Origin: CALCKU01 sp964534845
GTDB taxonomy: Bacteria > Pseudomonadota > Alphaproteobacteria > Caulobacterales > Maricaulaceae
NCBI GenBank assembly: GCA_964534845.1
Contig: CAZHPV010000023.1
Coordinates: 1 to 35,242, forward strand
Reading direction: 5' to 3'
DNA length: 35,242 bases
Part shown: one piece after another, positions 17,015 through 25,481 of the stretch
How positions within the stretch are numbered: the stretch's first letter is position 1
How the letters are laid out: every line of letters begins with the position of its first letter
Notes under the pieces: generated by a model
The model's database searches: none
The model's input: the letters and a program-made list of their open reading frames with translations, nothing else
Told to the model about the DNA's origin: nothing
Position numbers and translations under genes: made by a program

Positions 17015-18520
17015 TTAAATGATTGCACAAACTGTCTTTTCTTCCAGATAGTTCTCGATTGCTTGGGCGCCACTATCACGGCCCCAGCCTGATTGCTTCA
17101 TCCCGCCAATAGGCAAGCTGGCATCATACATAGCATGAGAATTAATCCAGACCGTCCCTGCGCGGATATCCGCGGCCATGCGGTGCGCACGAGACAGGCT
17201 TTCCGTCCAGACGCTCGCTGCCAGACCGTATTGCGAATTATTGGATAGCTCTGTAACTTCCGAAACATCATCAAATTTCGTACATGTGATAACAGGGCCG
17301 AATACCTCTTCTTGCACGATTTCCATGCTTTGATTGACATCAGTTATAACTGTGGGCGAGATAAAGCAGTTCTCGCGTTCTGCGCCAGTGATAATACTGG
17401 CCCCATCTTTTCGGGCGCGTTCAATAAATCCGCTGACACTATCGGCCTGAACGCTGCTAACGAGAGGGCCCATTTGTGTGTTGGGGTTAAGACCGTGGCC
17501 AAGTTTCATTGCGCTGGCCGCGTCTGATAATCCTTCAAGGACTTTGTCAAACACGCGGCTATGGGCATATAAACGAGAACCGGCAATGCAAACTTGCCCA
17601 CCGTTAAAAAAGATAGCATTCGCCGCGCCCGGTATGGCGTAATTCAAATCCGCATCGTCCATTATGACAACGGGAGACTTTCCACCAAGTTCCAGCGTCA
17701 CCTTTTTCATATTGCCCTTTGCGGCATCTAGTATAGCGCGCCCTGTTTTTGTAGACCCCGTAAAAGCAATTTTATCGACGTCCATGTGCGATGCCAAAGC
17801 TGCACCTGCGATATGTCCGTAGCCTGTGACTATATTGAGCACGCCCGGCGGAAACCCGGCTTCAAGGAAAAGCTCTCCCAATCTGATTGCCGTCAACGAT
17901 GTGTTTTCAGCAGGTTTCAGGACAAGGGTACACCCTGCTGCGAGTGCGGGGGCTAATTTCATTGCGGTTAGCACAAGGGGTGAATTCCACGGCACAATAG
18001 CCCCAACGACACCAATGGCTTCTTTGCGTGTATATGAAAACACCTGTTTGCCTTCAGGTTGATAGTTAATCGACGTCGGAATAGTGGAGCCATGAATTTT
18101 TGTCGCCATACCCCCGAAATACCGAAATTGTTCAGCCGCGCCCGGAATTTCTGCCCAGCGTCCCACATAAAGCGGCTTGCCTTGATCGAGGGTTTCAAGT
18201 TCTGCGAGCTCGTCAATATTGGCTTCAATAAGATCGGCCATATTTAATAGAAGTTTGCCGCGTGCTGCAGGAGTCATTTCGGCCCAATCGCCAGATTTGA
18301 AGGCTGAGCGGGCGGCGCCCACTGCGGCGTCGATATCGGCCTTGGTGCCAGATTGTATATAGGCTAGCGTATCACCTGTAGCGGGGTCCAATGTCGCAAT
18401 CGGGTCAGACCCATGGGTCGCAACCCACTCATTGTTTATGAGATGTTTTTTCGTATTCGATTTTAAAAATGCTAGAGTGCCAGCCTGTGTTGGTTTTGAG
18501 CTGTTCATAAAAAGTTTCAT
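17015..18520 (-). CDS. NAD(P)-dependent aldehyde dehydrogenase
   Basis: A 501-residue aldehyde dehydrogenase of the betaine-aldehyde/general ALDH type, cytoplasmic. The catalytic Cys311 (GGQVCIAGSR), general base Glu277 (LELGGK), Asn179 (VPWNSPL) and the coenzyme loop GSTKTG (255-260) are all in place. The length and the C-terminal WGRDSGAQAIENYLEEKTV block are standard. It oxidises an aldehyde to an acid and could work after the neighbouring SDR. It is transcribed opposite to the SDR and diverges from the second methyltransferase, so it probably has its own promoter in 18521-18793. Confidence 0.95.
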   Translation of the reverse strand: MKLFMNSSKPTQAGTLAFLKSNTKKHLINNEWVATHGSDPIATLDPATGDTLAYIQSGTKADIDAAVGAARSAFKSGDWAEMTPAARGKLLLNMADLIEANIDELAELETLDQGKPLYVGRWAEIPGAAEQFRYFGGMATKIHGSTIPTSINYQPEGKQVFSYTRKEAIGVVGAIVPWNSPLVLTAMKLAPALAAGCTLVLKPAENTSLTAIRLGELFLEAGFPPGVLNIVTGYGHIAGAALASHMDVDKIAFTGSTKTGRAILDAAKGNMKKVTLELGGKSPVVIMDDADLNYAIPGAANAIFFNGGQVCIAGSRLYAHSRVFDKVLEGLSDAASAMKLGHGLNPNTQMGPLVSSVQADSVSGFIERARKDGASIITGAERENCFISPTVITDVNQSMEIVQEEVFGPVITCTKFDDVSEVTELSNNSQYGLAASVWTESLSRAHRMAADIRAGTVWINSHAMYDASLPIGGMKQSGWGRDSGAQAIENYLEEKTVCAII

Positions 18521-18688
18521 TGTACCGTCTCTTTGCCTTTTGCTTTCTGTTCGCCTTACCTGCTAATGAGGCGTCATCACTTCGCTGGGTTAATATCTTT
18601 TCTTTGTAGCGGTTGTAGAGTTTGATACATGAAAAGACAGAGGAATTGTCGGAGAGTGACTAAACCACGCTTATAGGTGCACTGTGAT

Positions 18689-18729
18689 GATATTGATTAA
18701 TATCTGATATTATCACTAGGTGAATATCA
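18689..18729. promoter_or_regulatory. Cluster of GATATT palindromes before methyltransferase copy 2
   Basis: Two adjoining dyads lie in the divergent gap. GATATT-GATT-AATATC (18689-18704) is perfect. TGATATT (18705-18711) pairs with AATATCA (18723-18729), with CAC-TAG-GTG inside that spacer also palindromic. The arms share the same GATATT/AATATC core, as expected for tandem sites of one dimeric regulator controlling the aldehyde dehydrogenase and/or the methyltransferase. The sites are seen; the role is inferred. Confidence 0.5.
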
Positions 18730-18793
18730 AAGCCAATACACTTACATTTTTTACCCCCATAGTTATTGTGATAATCAATACCTCGGAGTTGCT

Positions 18794-20008
18794 ATGGCTG
18801 ATGTTGCCTTAAATACCTTTCAACAAATCAAGCACCCTATTCTGCCCGAAACAAGTGCAGACGAGCTTTCGCGCCAAGAATTTGTAAAAAGCTTCAAGTC
18901 CTACATACAGTCCGATGTTTTGCCGGGTCTGAAATTATCGTATGATGTCAGAAGTGCGCCCGCTTTTGCCAAAAACACAGGCGCGCTTCCTCAAAGTCGT
19001 TGGGACGTCCGCGAGGCCATGAAGAGTGACCCGTATTTTCAAGGCTATGTCTCTATGCAGAGGATTAGCCAAGAGCTTATGTGGCGTTCGGTTATTGAAA
19101 GTGTTGAGCGTCAGTTGCCGGAGCTTATTGCAAAAGTTGATGACATTGAAAGTGTGGGCGGGACGTTAGACTTAGATCCTGACTTTAGCGTTCCTCATTA
19201 TATAACGGCGCTGGATATTCACTGTATGCCGGGCGGCTATGCAGGTGTTGTTGCGCCAAATGATGTGGCCGCGGGTGCTGTCTATGATCGTGGTGTCTAT
19301 CTTTATGCGATGGGGTATATGGGCCCGTTTAATGACGATATGGGGCGCTCAGTCTGCAATTACATAACCCGGAAGTTCCCAGATTTTAAGCCAAAGAAAA
19401 TTGTCGATCTGGGCTGTACAGTTGGGCATTCGACTTTGCCATTTGCGGAAGTTTTCCCACAGGCAGAGGTTCACGGGGTCGATGTCGGGGCGGCGACTTT
19501 GCGTTACGCACATGCGCGAGCCGAAGGTATGGGATTAAAGGCGCATTTCACTCAGCAAGACGCGGCGGCGCTGAAATATGAGGATAATTCTTTTGATCTC
19601 GTTGTTTCCCATATATTGCTGCATGAAACCTCCGGTAAAGCCATTAAGGATGTCTTCAAAGAGTGCTATCGTATTCTAAAGCCGGGCGGGATGATGATAC
19701 ATGCGGATCTTCCACCTTTTGGTGATATGGACGTTTATCAGCAATTTATCCTCGATAATGAGACCTATTATAATAATGAACCCTTCTGGGGTGCAATGCG
19801 TGATTTAGATCAAATTGCACTCAGTGTCGATGCGGGGTTTGATCGGGAAGCTATATATTTTGATACCGCCCCTATGGCGATTTTGGAATTCGCTATGGCA
19901 GATGACAGCTACAGCGAAGAAAAGGCTAAGGAAGTGTCTGAGCGCGAGTTTGAGGCTGGGGAATATGCGCCCGGCGGGGGATGGGAAGTTTTAATTGCAC
20001 GTAAGTGA
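18794..20008 (+). CDS. SAM-dependent methyltransferase with extra N-terminal domain (copy 2)
   Basis: A 404-residue paralogue of the protein at 10462-11652. The class I methyltransferase half begins with KIVDLGCTVGHSTLPFAEVF (202-221), then HGVDVGAATLRYAHARA and the NSFDLVVSHILLHETS segment, and YRILKPGGMMIHADLP. The N-terminal ~195 residues contain LDIHCMPGGYA (140-150), matching VDHHCMPGSYY of copy 1. Near the end it has a charged insertion (MADDSYSEEKAKEVSEREF) that copy 1 lacks. The start ATG has GGAG at 18785-18788. It is followed after 36 bases by the second small helical protein. Substrate unknown; the duplication suggests two related methylation steps or two subunits. Confidence 0.88.
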   Translation: MADVALNTFQQIKHPILPETSADELSRQEFVKSFKSYIQSDVLPGLKLSYDVRSAPAFAKNTGALPQSRWDVREAMKSDPYFQGYVSMQRISQELMWRSVIESVERQLPELIAKVDDIESVGGTLDLDPDFSVPHYITALDIHCMPGGYAGVVAPNDVAAGAVYDRGVYLYAMGYMGPFNDDMGRSVCNYITRKFPDFKPKKIVDLGCTVGHSTLPFAEVFPQAEVHGVDVGAATLRYAHARAEGMGLKAHFTQQDAAALKYEDNSFDLVVSHILLHETSGKAIKDVFKECYRILKPGGMMIHADLPPFGDMDVYQQFILDNETYYNNEPFWGAMRDLDQIALSVDAGFDREAIYFDTAPMAILEFAMADDSYSEEKAKEVSEREFEAGEYAPGGGWEVLIARK

Positions 20009-20044
20009 ACCCTAGCTACGGCTTGGCAAAATTGAAAGTTGAAT

Positions 20045-20386
20045 ATGAAAGTCACGAAAACAGTCCGGGGTAAACGTCCTAAGATTTATGACCATGAAGG
20101 GCTTGATCACCTTATGGCTATTACAACAGCGCTTGTCCAAGAGGTAGCTGTTCTGCGCGACCGCATTGACCTGGTTGAGCGTGTTGCGCAATCCAAAGGC
20201 GTTATTCTTCAAGATGAAATTGAAGCCTTTACGCTGGATCAAGAGGCTTTAGAATCTCGTGAGCAATGGCGTATGAATTATCTTTCACGGATATATGCAA
20301 TATTTGAACAAGAGGCTGCCGAGCTAGCCGCAAAAGATACTTCTCAAAAGTATCAGGAAACGTTAGACCATATTGCGATAAGTTAG
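20045..20386 (+). CDS. Small helical partner protein (copy 2)
   Basis: A 113-residue protein related to the one at 11654-12013. Shared features in the same order are RGKRPK (residues 8-13), a DHL motif, the QEVAVLRDRID helix and DEIEAF (about 57-62). The rest is charged and helical. I chose ATG 20045; a TTG two codons upstream (20039) is possible. It lies behind methyltransferase copy 2 exactly as its relative lies behind copy 1. The function is unknown; a partner or stabiliser of the methyltransferase is a reasonable inference. Confidence 0.75.
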   Translation: MKVTKTVRGKRPKIYDHEGLDHLMAITTALVQEVAVLRDRIDLVERVAQSKGVILQDEIEAFTLDQEALESREQWRMNYLSRIYAIFEQEAAELAAKDTSQKYQETLDHIAIS

Positions 20387-20769
20387 GCCTTTTTTGGCGA
20401 TTTTAACTTTGCGGCTAACGCATTTTTTAGGTGTTATCTTTTGATTATACTTCCAAATTTTCTTGGAAAGGTCAGTTTTTCTTTCTTAAGGTTTATGCGT
20501 TAACCCATTGTATTTAAAACGTTAAAATTTCTCAGAGATAATAATTTCATTTTATAAGCAATGCGGGTTTCAGTATAGCTACGAAAGGTATGGATTAAAG
20601 GGGCCAGACTCTCATTTTTGTTTTTGTTCACTAGGCGAATAATGATTCACTTTCACAGTGTGATGGTTTTTTTACTTGTTAAGCCCTCATTATAAAGATG
20701 AGAAAATCCATTTGTTTGGGAAAAATTGGCGGTTCAGAAAGTGCTTTTTTACCGCTTCAGGAGGGTAAA
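20387..20769. other. Intergenic region, 383 bp, promoter region of the TonB receptor
   Basis: AT-rich stretch with no convincing gene. It should contain the end of the methyltransferase-2 transcript and the receptor promoter. An 11-bp palindrome TCACAGTGTGA (20653-20663) lies about 107 bases before the receptor start and may be an operator. I see no clear terminator hairpin with a T-run after 20386. Confidence 0.45.
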
Positions 20770-23154
20770 ATGTTTAACCAAATTATCAAAAAGCGTTCGC
20801 GTAGAAGCCTAGTGTGTGCATCATATTTAACGTCTGTAAGCGTAGCTGCTATGCTTTTGAGTGCAGCGCCTATTGCTCATGCTCAATCGTCAGGAACAAG
20901 CTTTTCAGAAGATGAAGTGATCGTTACAGCGCGTAAGCGCGAAGAGAGCTTGCAAGAGATTCCGCTATCGGTCACAGCATTTACGAACGCAGATATTCGT
21001 ACAAAAGGTATCCAAGAATTAGAGGATGTTGCTTTGCAAACACCGGGTCTTACGTTTGAGGATTTTTCAAATGGTGGTTTCGGGACGCCAGTTATTCGCG
21101 GTGCGACCCAATTTGACATCACAAGTCTTGAGCAAAATGTCGCGACCTTTATTGACGGTGTTTATATTCCGCGCTCTTATTCCGTGGATGTCGGTACGGA
21201 TTCTCTCGAGAGAATCGAAGTTGTTAAAGGGCCTCAAAGTGCGCTTTACGGGGCGAATGCATTTACAGGTGCGATTAACTATATCACGCGTAAGGCTGAT
21301 TTGGAAAATACATATGGTGGAGCGAGCGTCACCTATGGGGATGATGACCGTTTCGATCTGTCGGGTGAATTTAGTATCCCGCTGATTCAGGATAAATTGG
21401 CCGTAAAGGTGGATATCAAACATACCGAATATGATGGGGACTGGGAAAGCGACCATCCTGCCGCTGATATATTTGAAGGCCAGGGGACAGAGGGTAATCT
21501 TGGGGGCTGGAATAATCTGACTTATGGTGCCTCTGTGGTTATTCAACCTACTGACCGTGTCGAAGTTGATCTTGGTTACCGAAGAATTGAAAAAGAGGTC
21601 GAAAGCCGCGCGCAAACACGACTAGAACGTGGGAGTGGTGATCTCAATTGTGGAGCTCTCGTCTTCGGCAATGCTTCAGCATTCTGTGGAGAATTACCTG
21701 ATACGCCGCTTTTACCTGGAACAGATACGGAAACCGGTTTTATTGTCGATCCGAGATCATTCTCTGAAACAGAAACAGAAATATTTCGCGGCGCGATATC
21801 ATTTGATGTCACTGAGGACATCAACGCGTCTTATCAATTTGGCAATATTTCAGCTGATGTCTTTGCACCGGGTAGCGCTGACCGTGACCCGCTTGTCGGA
21901 ACTGCTCCTTTTTTCCCACCAGGTGCGCCTAATGCTAACTTCTTCGCAATTACCCCGGCTGGTGGTTTTGATTATGATTCTCATGAGCTTCGTGTGGATT
22001 ACACGGGCGATAACGGTATATATGTCGTAGTCGGTGGGTTTTACTCAGACGGTGAAGATGTTGACCAAACAGTTGGCGGTTTTGCAGCCCCTCTATTTGG
22101 GGATAGTCTTGCTCCGATAACGCCGGGAGATGTTGGTCTCGGAGAAGGGACTTTGATCGAGACGGAAACAACGGCGATTTTTGCTCAAGTTGATGTTCCT
22201 CTGTTTGTTGACGGCTTATCACTTTCTGCGGAAGGCCGTTTTGCGTGGGAGGACATTACTGGATCAGACACGACGGGCGAATTTGTTTTCGAAGACAATT
22301 ATTTTGTGCCTCGCGTTTCTTTGAATTATGAAACCCCGGGCGGACAGAATTTATATGCGTCTTTCGCGAGGGGTGTAAAATCAGGCGGTGTCAATGGAGC
22401 CGTTGTTCCTTCAGGTGGTTTTGGTTCTCCTCTTCTGCCTTTAACGGACGAAGAACGGTTTTTTGATCAAGATCAAAACAGTACTTTTGAAGTTGGCGCA
22501 AAAACATCTTTCTTGGATAATCGTGTGCAGTTAAACGCAGCGGCTTATTATATTGACTGGAGCGATTTACAGATTTCTGTAGCTGCGGAAGGTGCGACAG
22601 CGACGACAGCTGTCATTACGAGCAACATTGGATCAGCATCATCTAAGGGTATAGAAATTGATGGTAACTTCGCTGTAACTGATAATTTCACTTTAAACGG
22701 CGGCTTTACTGTTCTTGATGCGACCTATGATGATGATATTGTGTCTCAACGTATTGTACGCGCTGGAATTTGCGACGGTATAGTATGTACAGACGGTCAA
22801 ATTGGTGGAAATGATCTGCCAAGAAGTTCTGATTTTCAGTGGAATATTGGCGCTCAATACGATGGTGAAATCGGGAGTGAATATGAGTATTTCGTTAGAG
22901 GTGATCTTGTCGGACAATCTGATCAATTCGTTAGTGAACTGAATTTGGCAACTATTCCTTCAAGAACACTCTTAAATCTCCGCGCTGGCGTGAGTCACGG
23001 GTCTGTGTCTGCTGACTTTTGGGTCACAAATTTGACAGATGAACAATATGTTGCAAATGCATTTTATATTCCAAACCCATTCTTCGTTTCATATGTGCCA
23101 ACATTTGGTAATAGACGTCGTGTAGGTGTGACGCTTAGCTATGAATTCAATTAA
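20770..23154 (+). CDS. TonB-dependent outer-membrane receptor
   Basis: A 794-residue TonB-dependent receptor. A basic N-terminus (KKRSRR) and hydrophobic stretch end in an AHA cleavage site at residue 38. The mature protein starts with a TonB box (DEVIVTA, 48-54), then the plug domain (EESLQEIPLSVTAF, and IERIEVVKGPQSALYGANAF) and a beta-barrel whose final strand ends RRVGVTLSYEFN. I take ATG 20770 because AGGAGGG lies just before it; an upstream ATG at 20698 has no such site and would disturb the signal peptide. Such receptors in alphaproteobacteria import siderophores, vitamins, sugars and larger organic substrates. Placed in a catabolic cluster with no iron genes, it is likely the uptake porin for the cluster substrate. 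Confidence 0.94.
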   Translation: MFNQIIKKRSRRSLVCASYLTSVSVAAMLLSAAPIAHAQSSGTSFSEDEVIVTARKREESLQEIPLSVTAFTNADIRTKGIQELEDVALQTPGLTFEDFSNGGFGTPVIRGATQFDITSLEQNVATFIDGVYIPRSYSVDVGTDSLERIEVVKGPQSALYGANAFTGAINYITRKADLENTYGGASVTYGDDDRFDLSGEFSIPLIQDKLAVKVDIKHTEYDGDWESDHPAADIFEGQGTEGNLGGWNNLTYGASVVIQPTDRVEVDLGYRRIEKEVESRAQTRLERGSGDLNCGALVFGNASAFCGELPDTPLLPGTDTETGFIVDPRSFSETETEIFRGAISFDVTEDINASYQFGNISADVFAPGSADRDPLVGTAPFFPPGAPNANFFAITPAGGFDYDSHELRVDYTGDNGIYVVVGGFYSDGEDVDQTVGGFAAPLFGDSLAPITPGDVGLGEGTLIETETTAIFAQVDVPLFVDGLSLSAEGRFAWEDITGSDTTGEFVFEDNYFVPRVSLNYETPGGQNLYASFARGVKSGGVNGAVVPSGGFGSPLLPLTDEERFFDQDQNSTFEVGAKTSFLDNRVQLNAAAYYIDWSDLQISVAAEGATATTAVITSNIGSASSKGIEIDGNFAVTDNFTLNGGFTVLDATYDDDIVSQRIVRAGICDGIVCTDGQIGGNDLPRSSDFQWNIGAQYDGEIGSEYEYFVRGDLVGQSDQFVSELNLATIPSRTLLNLRAGVSHGSVSADFWVTNLTDEQYVANAFYIPNPFFVSYVPTFGNRRRVGVTLSYEFN

Positions 23155-23189
23155 TTGATTTAGATAAAGCAAGAGATATTTGTTTACTG

Positions 23190-23217
23190 CGGCGACCATT
23201 TGGTCGCCGTTTATATT
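23190..23217 (+). terminator. Rho-independent terminator after the TonB receptor
   Basis: CGGCGACC (23190-23197), loop ATTT, GGTCGCCG (23202-23209) form a perfect 8-bp GC-rich stem, followed by TTTATATTT. It lies 36 bases after the receptor stop codon and separates it from the hyuA operon. Confidence 0.85.
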
Positions 23218-23408
23218 TAGAGAGAGCAGCCTTAGCAGAGGTCGAGGTAGGACTTTCGCTATGCGGTTATTTTCACAATACGTGCAGCACGGATTTAACA
23301 AATGCCTATGGTTTGCAGAAGGTTGGGTCAGTATTTTGACGCGTTCATAGGCGGTAAAGGGAGCAGTCCTTTTGCGGGCCTTTTTAGCGAGAAAGTAGTC
23401 GAGGCGGT
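23218..23408 (+). promoter_or_regulatory. Likely promoter region of the hyuA operon
   Basis: This gap lies between the receptor terminator and hyuA. TTGACG at about 23336-23341 is a possible -35 element, but I cannot pick a clear -10. GAGGCGG shortly before the hyuA ATG is the ribosome site. No other structure is obvious. Confidence 0.3.
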
Positions 23409-25481
23409 ATGAGTTATAGATTAGGTGTTGATGTTGGGGGGACGTTTACGGACCTTCTATTATTTGATGATGCGACGGGAACGTCATATAAGGCTAAGGT
23501 ACCTTCTACGCCAGATGATCCGTCGCGGGCTGTGGTCAATGGCACGCGAGATATTTGTGAATTATCTGGCATTTCTGCAGGAGAAGTAGAATATTTCCTG
23601 CACGGAACAACGGTCGCTACTAATGCTGTTCTCGAAGGCAAGGGGGCAAAAGTTGGCTTGATTGTTACCGAAGGCTATAGGCAAATTCTACAAATTGCAC
23701 GCTCCTTTGTGCCGGGTGGTCTGGCCGCGTGGATTGTCTGGCCCAAACCAACCCCCATGGCGGAGCTTGAGGCCACAGTCGAAGTCTCCGGCCGCATGGA
23801 TGCTTTTGGCAATGAAATTCGTCCCTTAGATATTGTCCAAGTTGAAAAGGCGATTAAAAAACTCAAAAAGCAAAAAGTGGAAGCGATAACGATTTGCTTG
23901 ATGAACTCATATGTGAACGGTGAACATGAAGTCGCTGTGGCCAAAATTGCAAAAGAGATTTTCCCTAATTTGAGCGTTTCAATCAGTCATGAAATTTTGC
24001 CGGAAATGTTTGAATATGAACGGGCTTTGACAACCGTGGCGAATGCGGCCGTGCGTCCAATTGTTGGTAATTACGTCTCAAATCTCGAGACTGAGCTGCG
24101 TAAAATGGGTATGAATGGTCAGCTTAACTTATTGCGTTCAGATGGCGGGCTTATGAGTGCAGCGAAATCCCAAACAGCCCCTGTCAATTTACTTATGTCT
24201 GGGCCTGCAGGCGGGGTAACAGGCGCGCTTTGGGTCGCCAAAAGTGCCGGATATAAGAATATTTTGACGCTTGACGTGGGCGGCACGTCGACTGACGTGG
24301 CTTTAATTGAGGATAGCGAAGCCAGATTGGTACGGGATACAGAAGTCGGGCATTTAAAGGTACGGGCTTCCTCTCTTGATGTGAAGACTGTTGGCGCGGG
24401 TGGGGGCTCTATCGCGCATGTACCGGAGCTTACCGGTGCATTGCGCGTAGGGCCCGAGTCTGCGGGCGCGGTGCCGGGGCCGGCCTGTTATTCAAAAGGA
24501 GGGGCGCTTCCGACTGTTACAGATGCTAATGTTGTGCTGGGCTACTTGCCAGAAGAATTACTGGGCGGTGCCTTCAAGCTTGACCGCGAAGCCGCAATGA
24601 TAGCCGTTAAGACTGTTGCGGATGCTTTGGGACTTGATGTTTATAAGGCGGCGGCGGGCATTATCGATATTGTAAATGAGAATATGTTTGGTGCTTTGCG
24701 GATGATCTCTGTTCAGCAAGGGTATGACCCGCGCGACTTTGCGCTTATGGGGTTTGGCGGCGCAGGCTCTTTGCATTCGAATGCAGTGGCAAAATTAATG
24801 GGGGCTTGGCCTGTAATTGTCCCGCGCTCTCCCGGTGTTCTTTGCGCTGTAGGGGATGCGACGACACGGTCTCGTGCCGAGACGTCTCGGTCCCATTCCA
24901 AGCGCCGCTCTGGAACAAGTTCGCAAGAAATTGCAGGGGTTCTTAGCGAGATGGGCAAGCAAGTGCGTGAAGACTTGGTGGCTGAAGGCGCAAAACGAGC
25001 CGATATCACCATCACCTATCAAGCCGATATTCGCTATCATGGACAAGCTTTTGAAATTCCGATGAATATAAAGTTGTCGGGCTTTGCAAAGAAAGGGCTT
25101 GATAAACTTTGCTATGATTTTGATGTGGAACACAAACGTATGTTCACGTTCAATATGGACGCAGAGCATGAAATTGTGAACTTACGAGCTGTTGGATTAG
25201 GGAAGGCGCTAGAGCTTCCGGCCATGAAAATTAAAAAGGGCAACGGTAATCCAAAAGCCGCGAAGCTTCGTGATACAAAAGTCTATATGAATGACAAAAT
25301 GCAAAAAGCGGCCATTTACGACCGCGATAAGCTTCGCGCAGGAGATAAAATTCCCGGGCCTGCAATTATTACTGAAATGGATTCTACCGCGCTAGTCTTG
25401 TCAGGTTGTGAGGCTAAAATCGATGATTATGGCAACATCATAATTAACCCCGTTAAGCGCCAGAAAAAGAGGACGTCATGA
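23409..25481 (+). CDS. hyuA: Hydantoinase/oxoprolinase subunit A
   Basis: A 690-residue HyuA-family protein. This is the ATP-binding subunit of N-methylhydantoinase, 5-oxoprolinase and acetone/acetophenone carboxylase-type enzymes. The acetate/sugar-kinase-like motifs are clear: GVDVGGTFTD (6-15), HGTTVATNAVLE (65-76), DVGGTSTDVALI (289-300) and VGAGGGSIAHV. These enzymes use ATP to hydrolyse a lactam or imide ring, or to activate a ketone for carboxylation. It overlaps hyuB by four bases (ATGA), so the two subunits are co-translated. Which of the possible reactions applies cannot be read from the sequence. Confidence 0.93.
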   Translation: MSYRLGVDVGGTFTDLLLFDDATGTSYKAKVPSTPDDPSRAVVNGTRDICELSGISAGEVEYFLHGTTVATNAVLEGKGAKVGLIVTEGYRQILQIARSFVPGGLAAWIVWPKPTPMAELEATVEVSGRMDAFGNEIRPLDIVQVEKAIKKLKKQKVEAITICLMNSYVNGEHEVAVAKIAKEIFPNLSVSISHEILPEMFEYERALTTVANAAVRPIVGNYVSNLETELRKMGMNGQLNLLRSDGGLMSAAKSQTAPVNLLMSGPAGGVTGALWVAKSAGYKNILTLDVGGTSTDVALIEDSEARLVRDTEVGHLKVRASSLDVKTVGAGGGSIAHVPELTGALRVGPESAGAVPGPACYSKGGALPTVTDANVVLGYLPEELLGGAFKLDREAAMIAVKTVADALGLDVYKAAAGIIDIVNENMFGALRMISVQQGYDPRDFALMGFGGAGSLHSNAVAKLMGAWPVIVPRSPGVLCAVGDATTRSRAETSRSHSKRRSGTSSQEIAGVLSEMGKQVREDLVAEGAKRADITITYQADIRYHGQAFEIPMNIKLSGFAKKGLDKLCYDFDVEHKRMFTFNMDAEHEIVNLRAVGLGKALELPAMKIKKGNGNPKAAKLRDTKVYMNDKMQKAAIYDRDKLRAGDKIPGPAIITEMDSTALVLSGCEAKIDDYGNIIINPVKRQKKRTS

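Noticed and set aside
20698..20769. Upstream ATG of the TonB receptor
   Set aside because: No ribosome site, and the resulting 24 extra residues would precede a complete signal peptide; AGGAGGG supports ATG 20770.
21067..21615. 182-codon open frame on the minus strand
   Set aside because: It lies wholly antisense inside the TonB receptor, has no ribosome site and no recognisable domain; it is a frame shadow.
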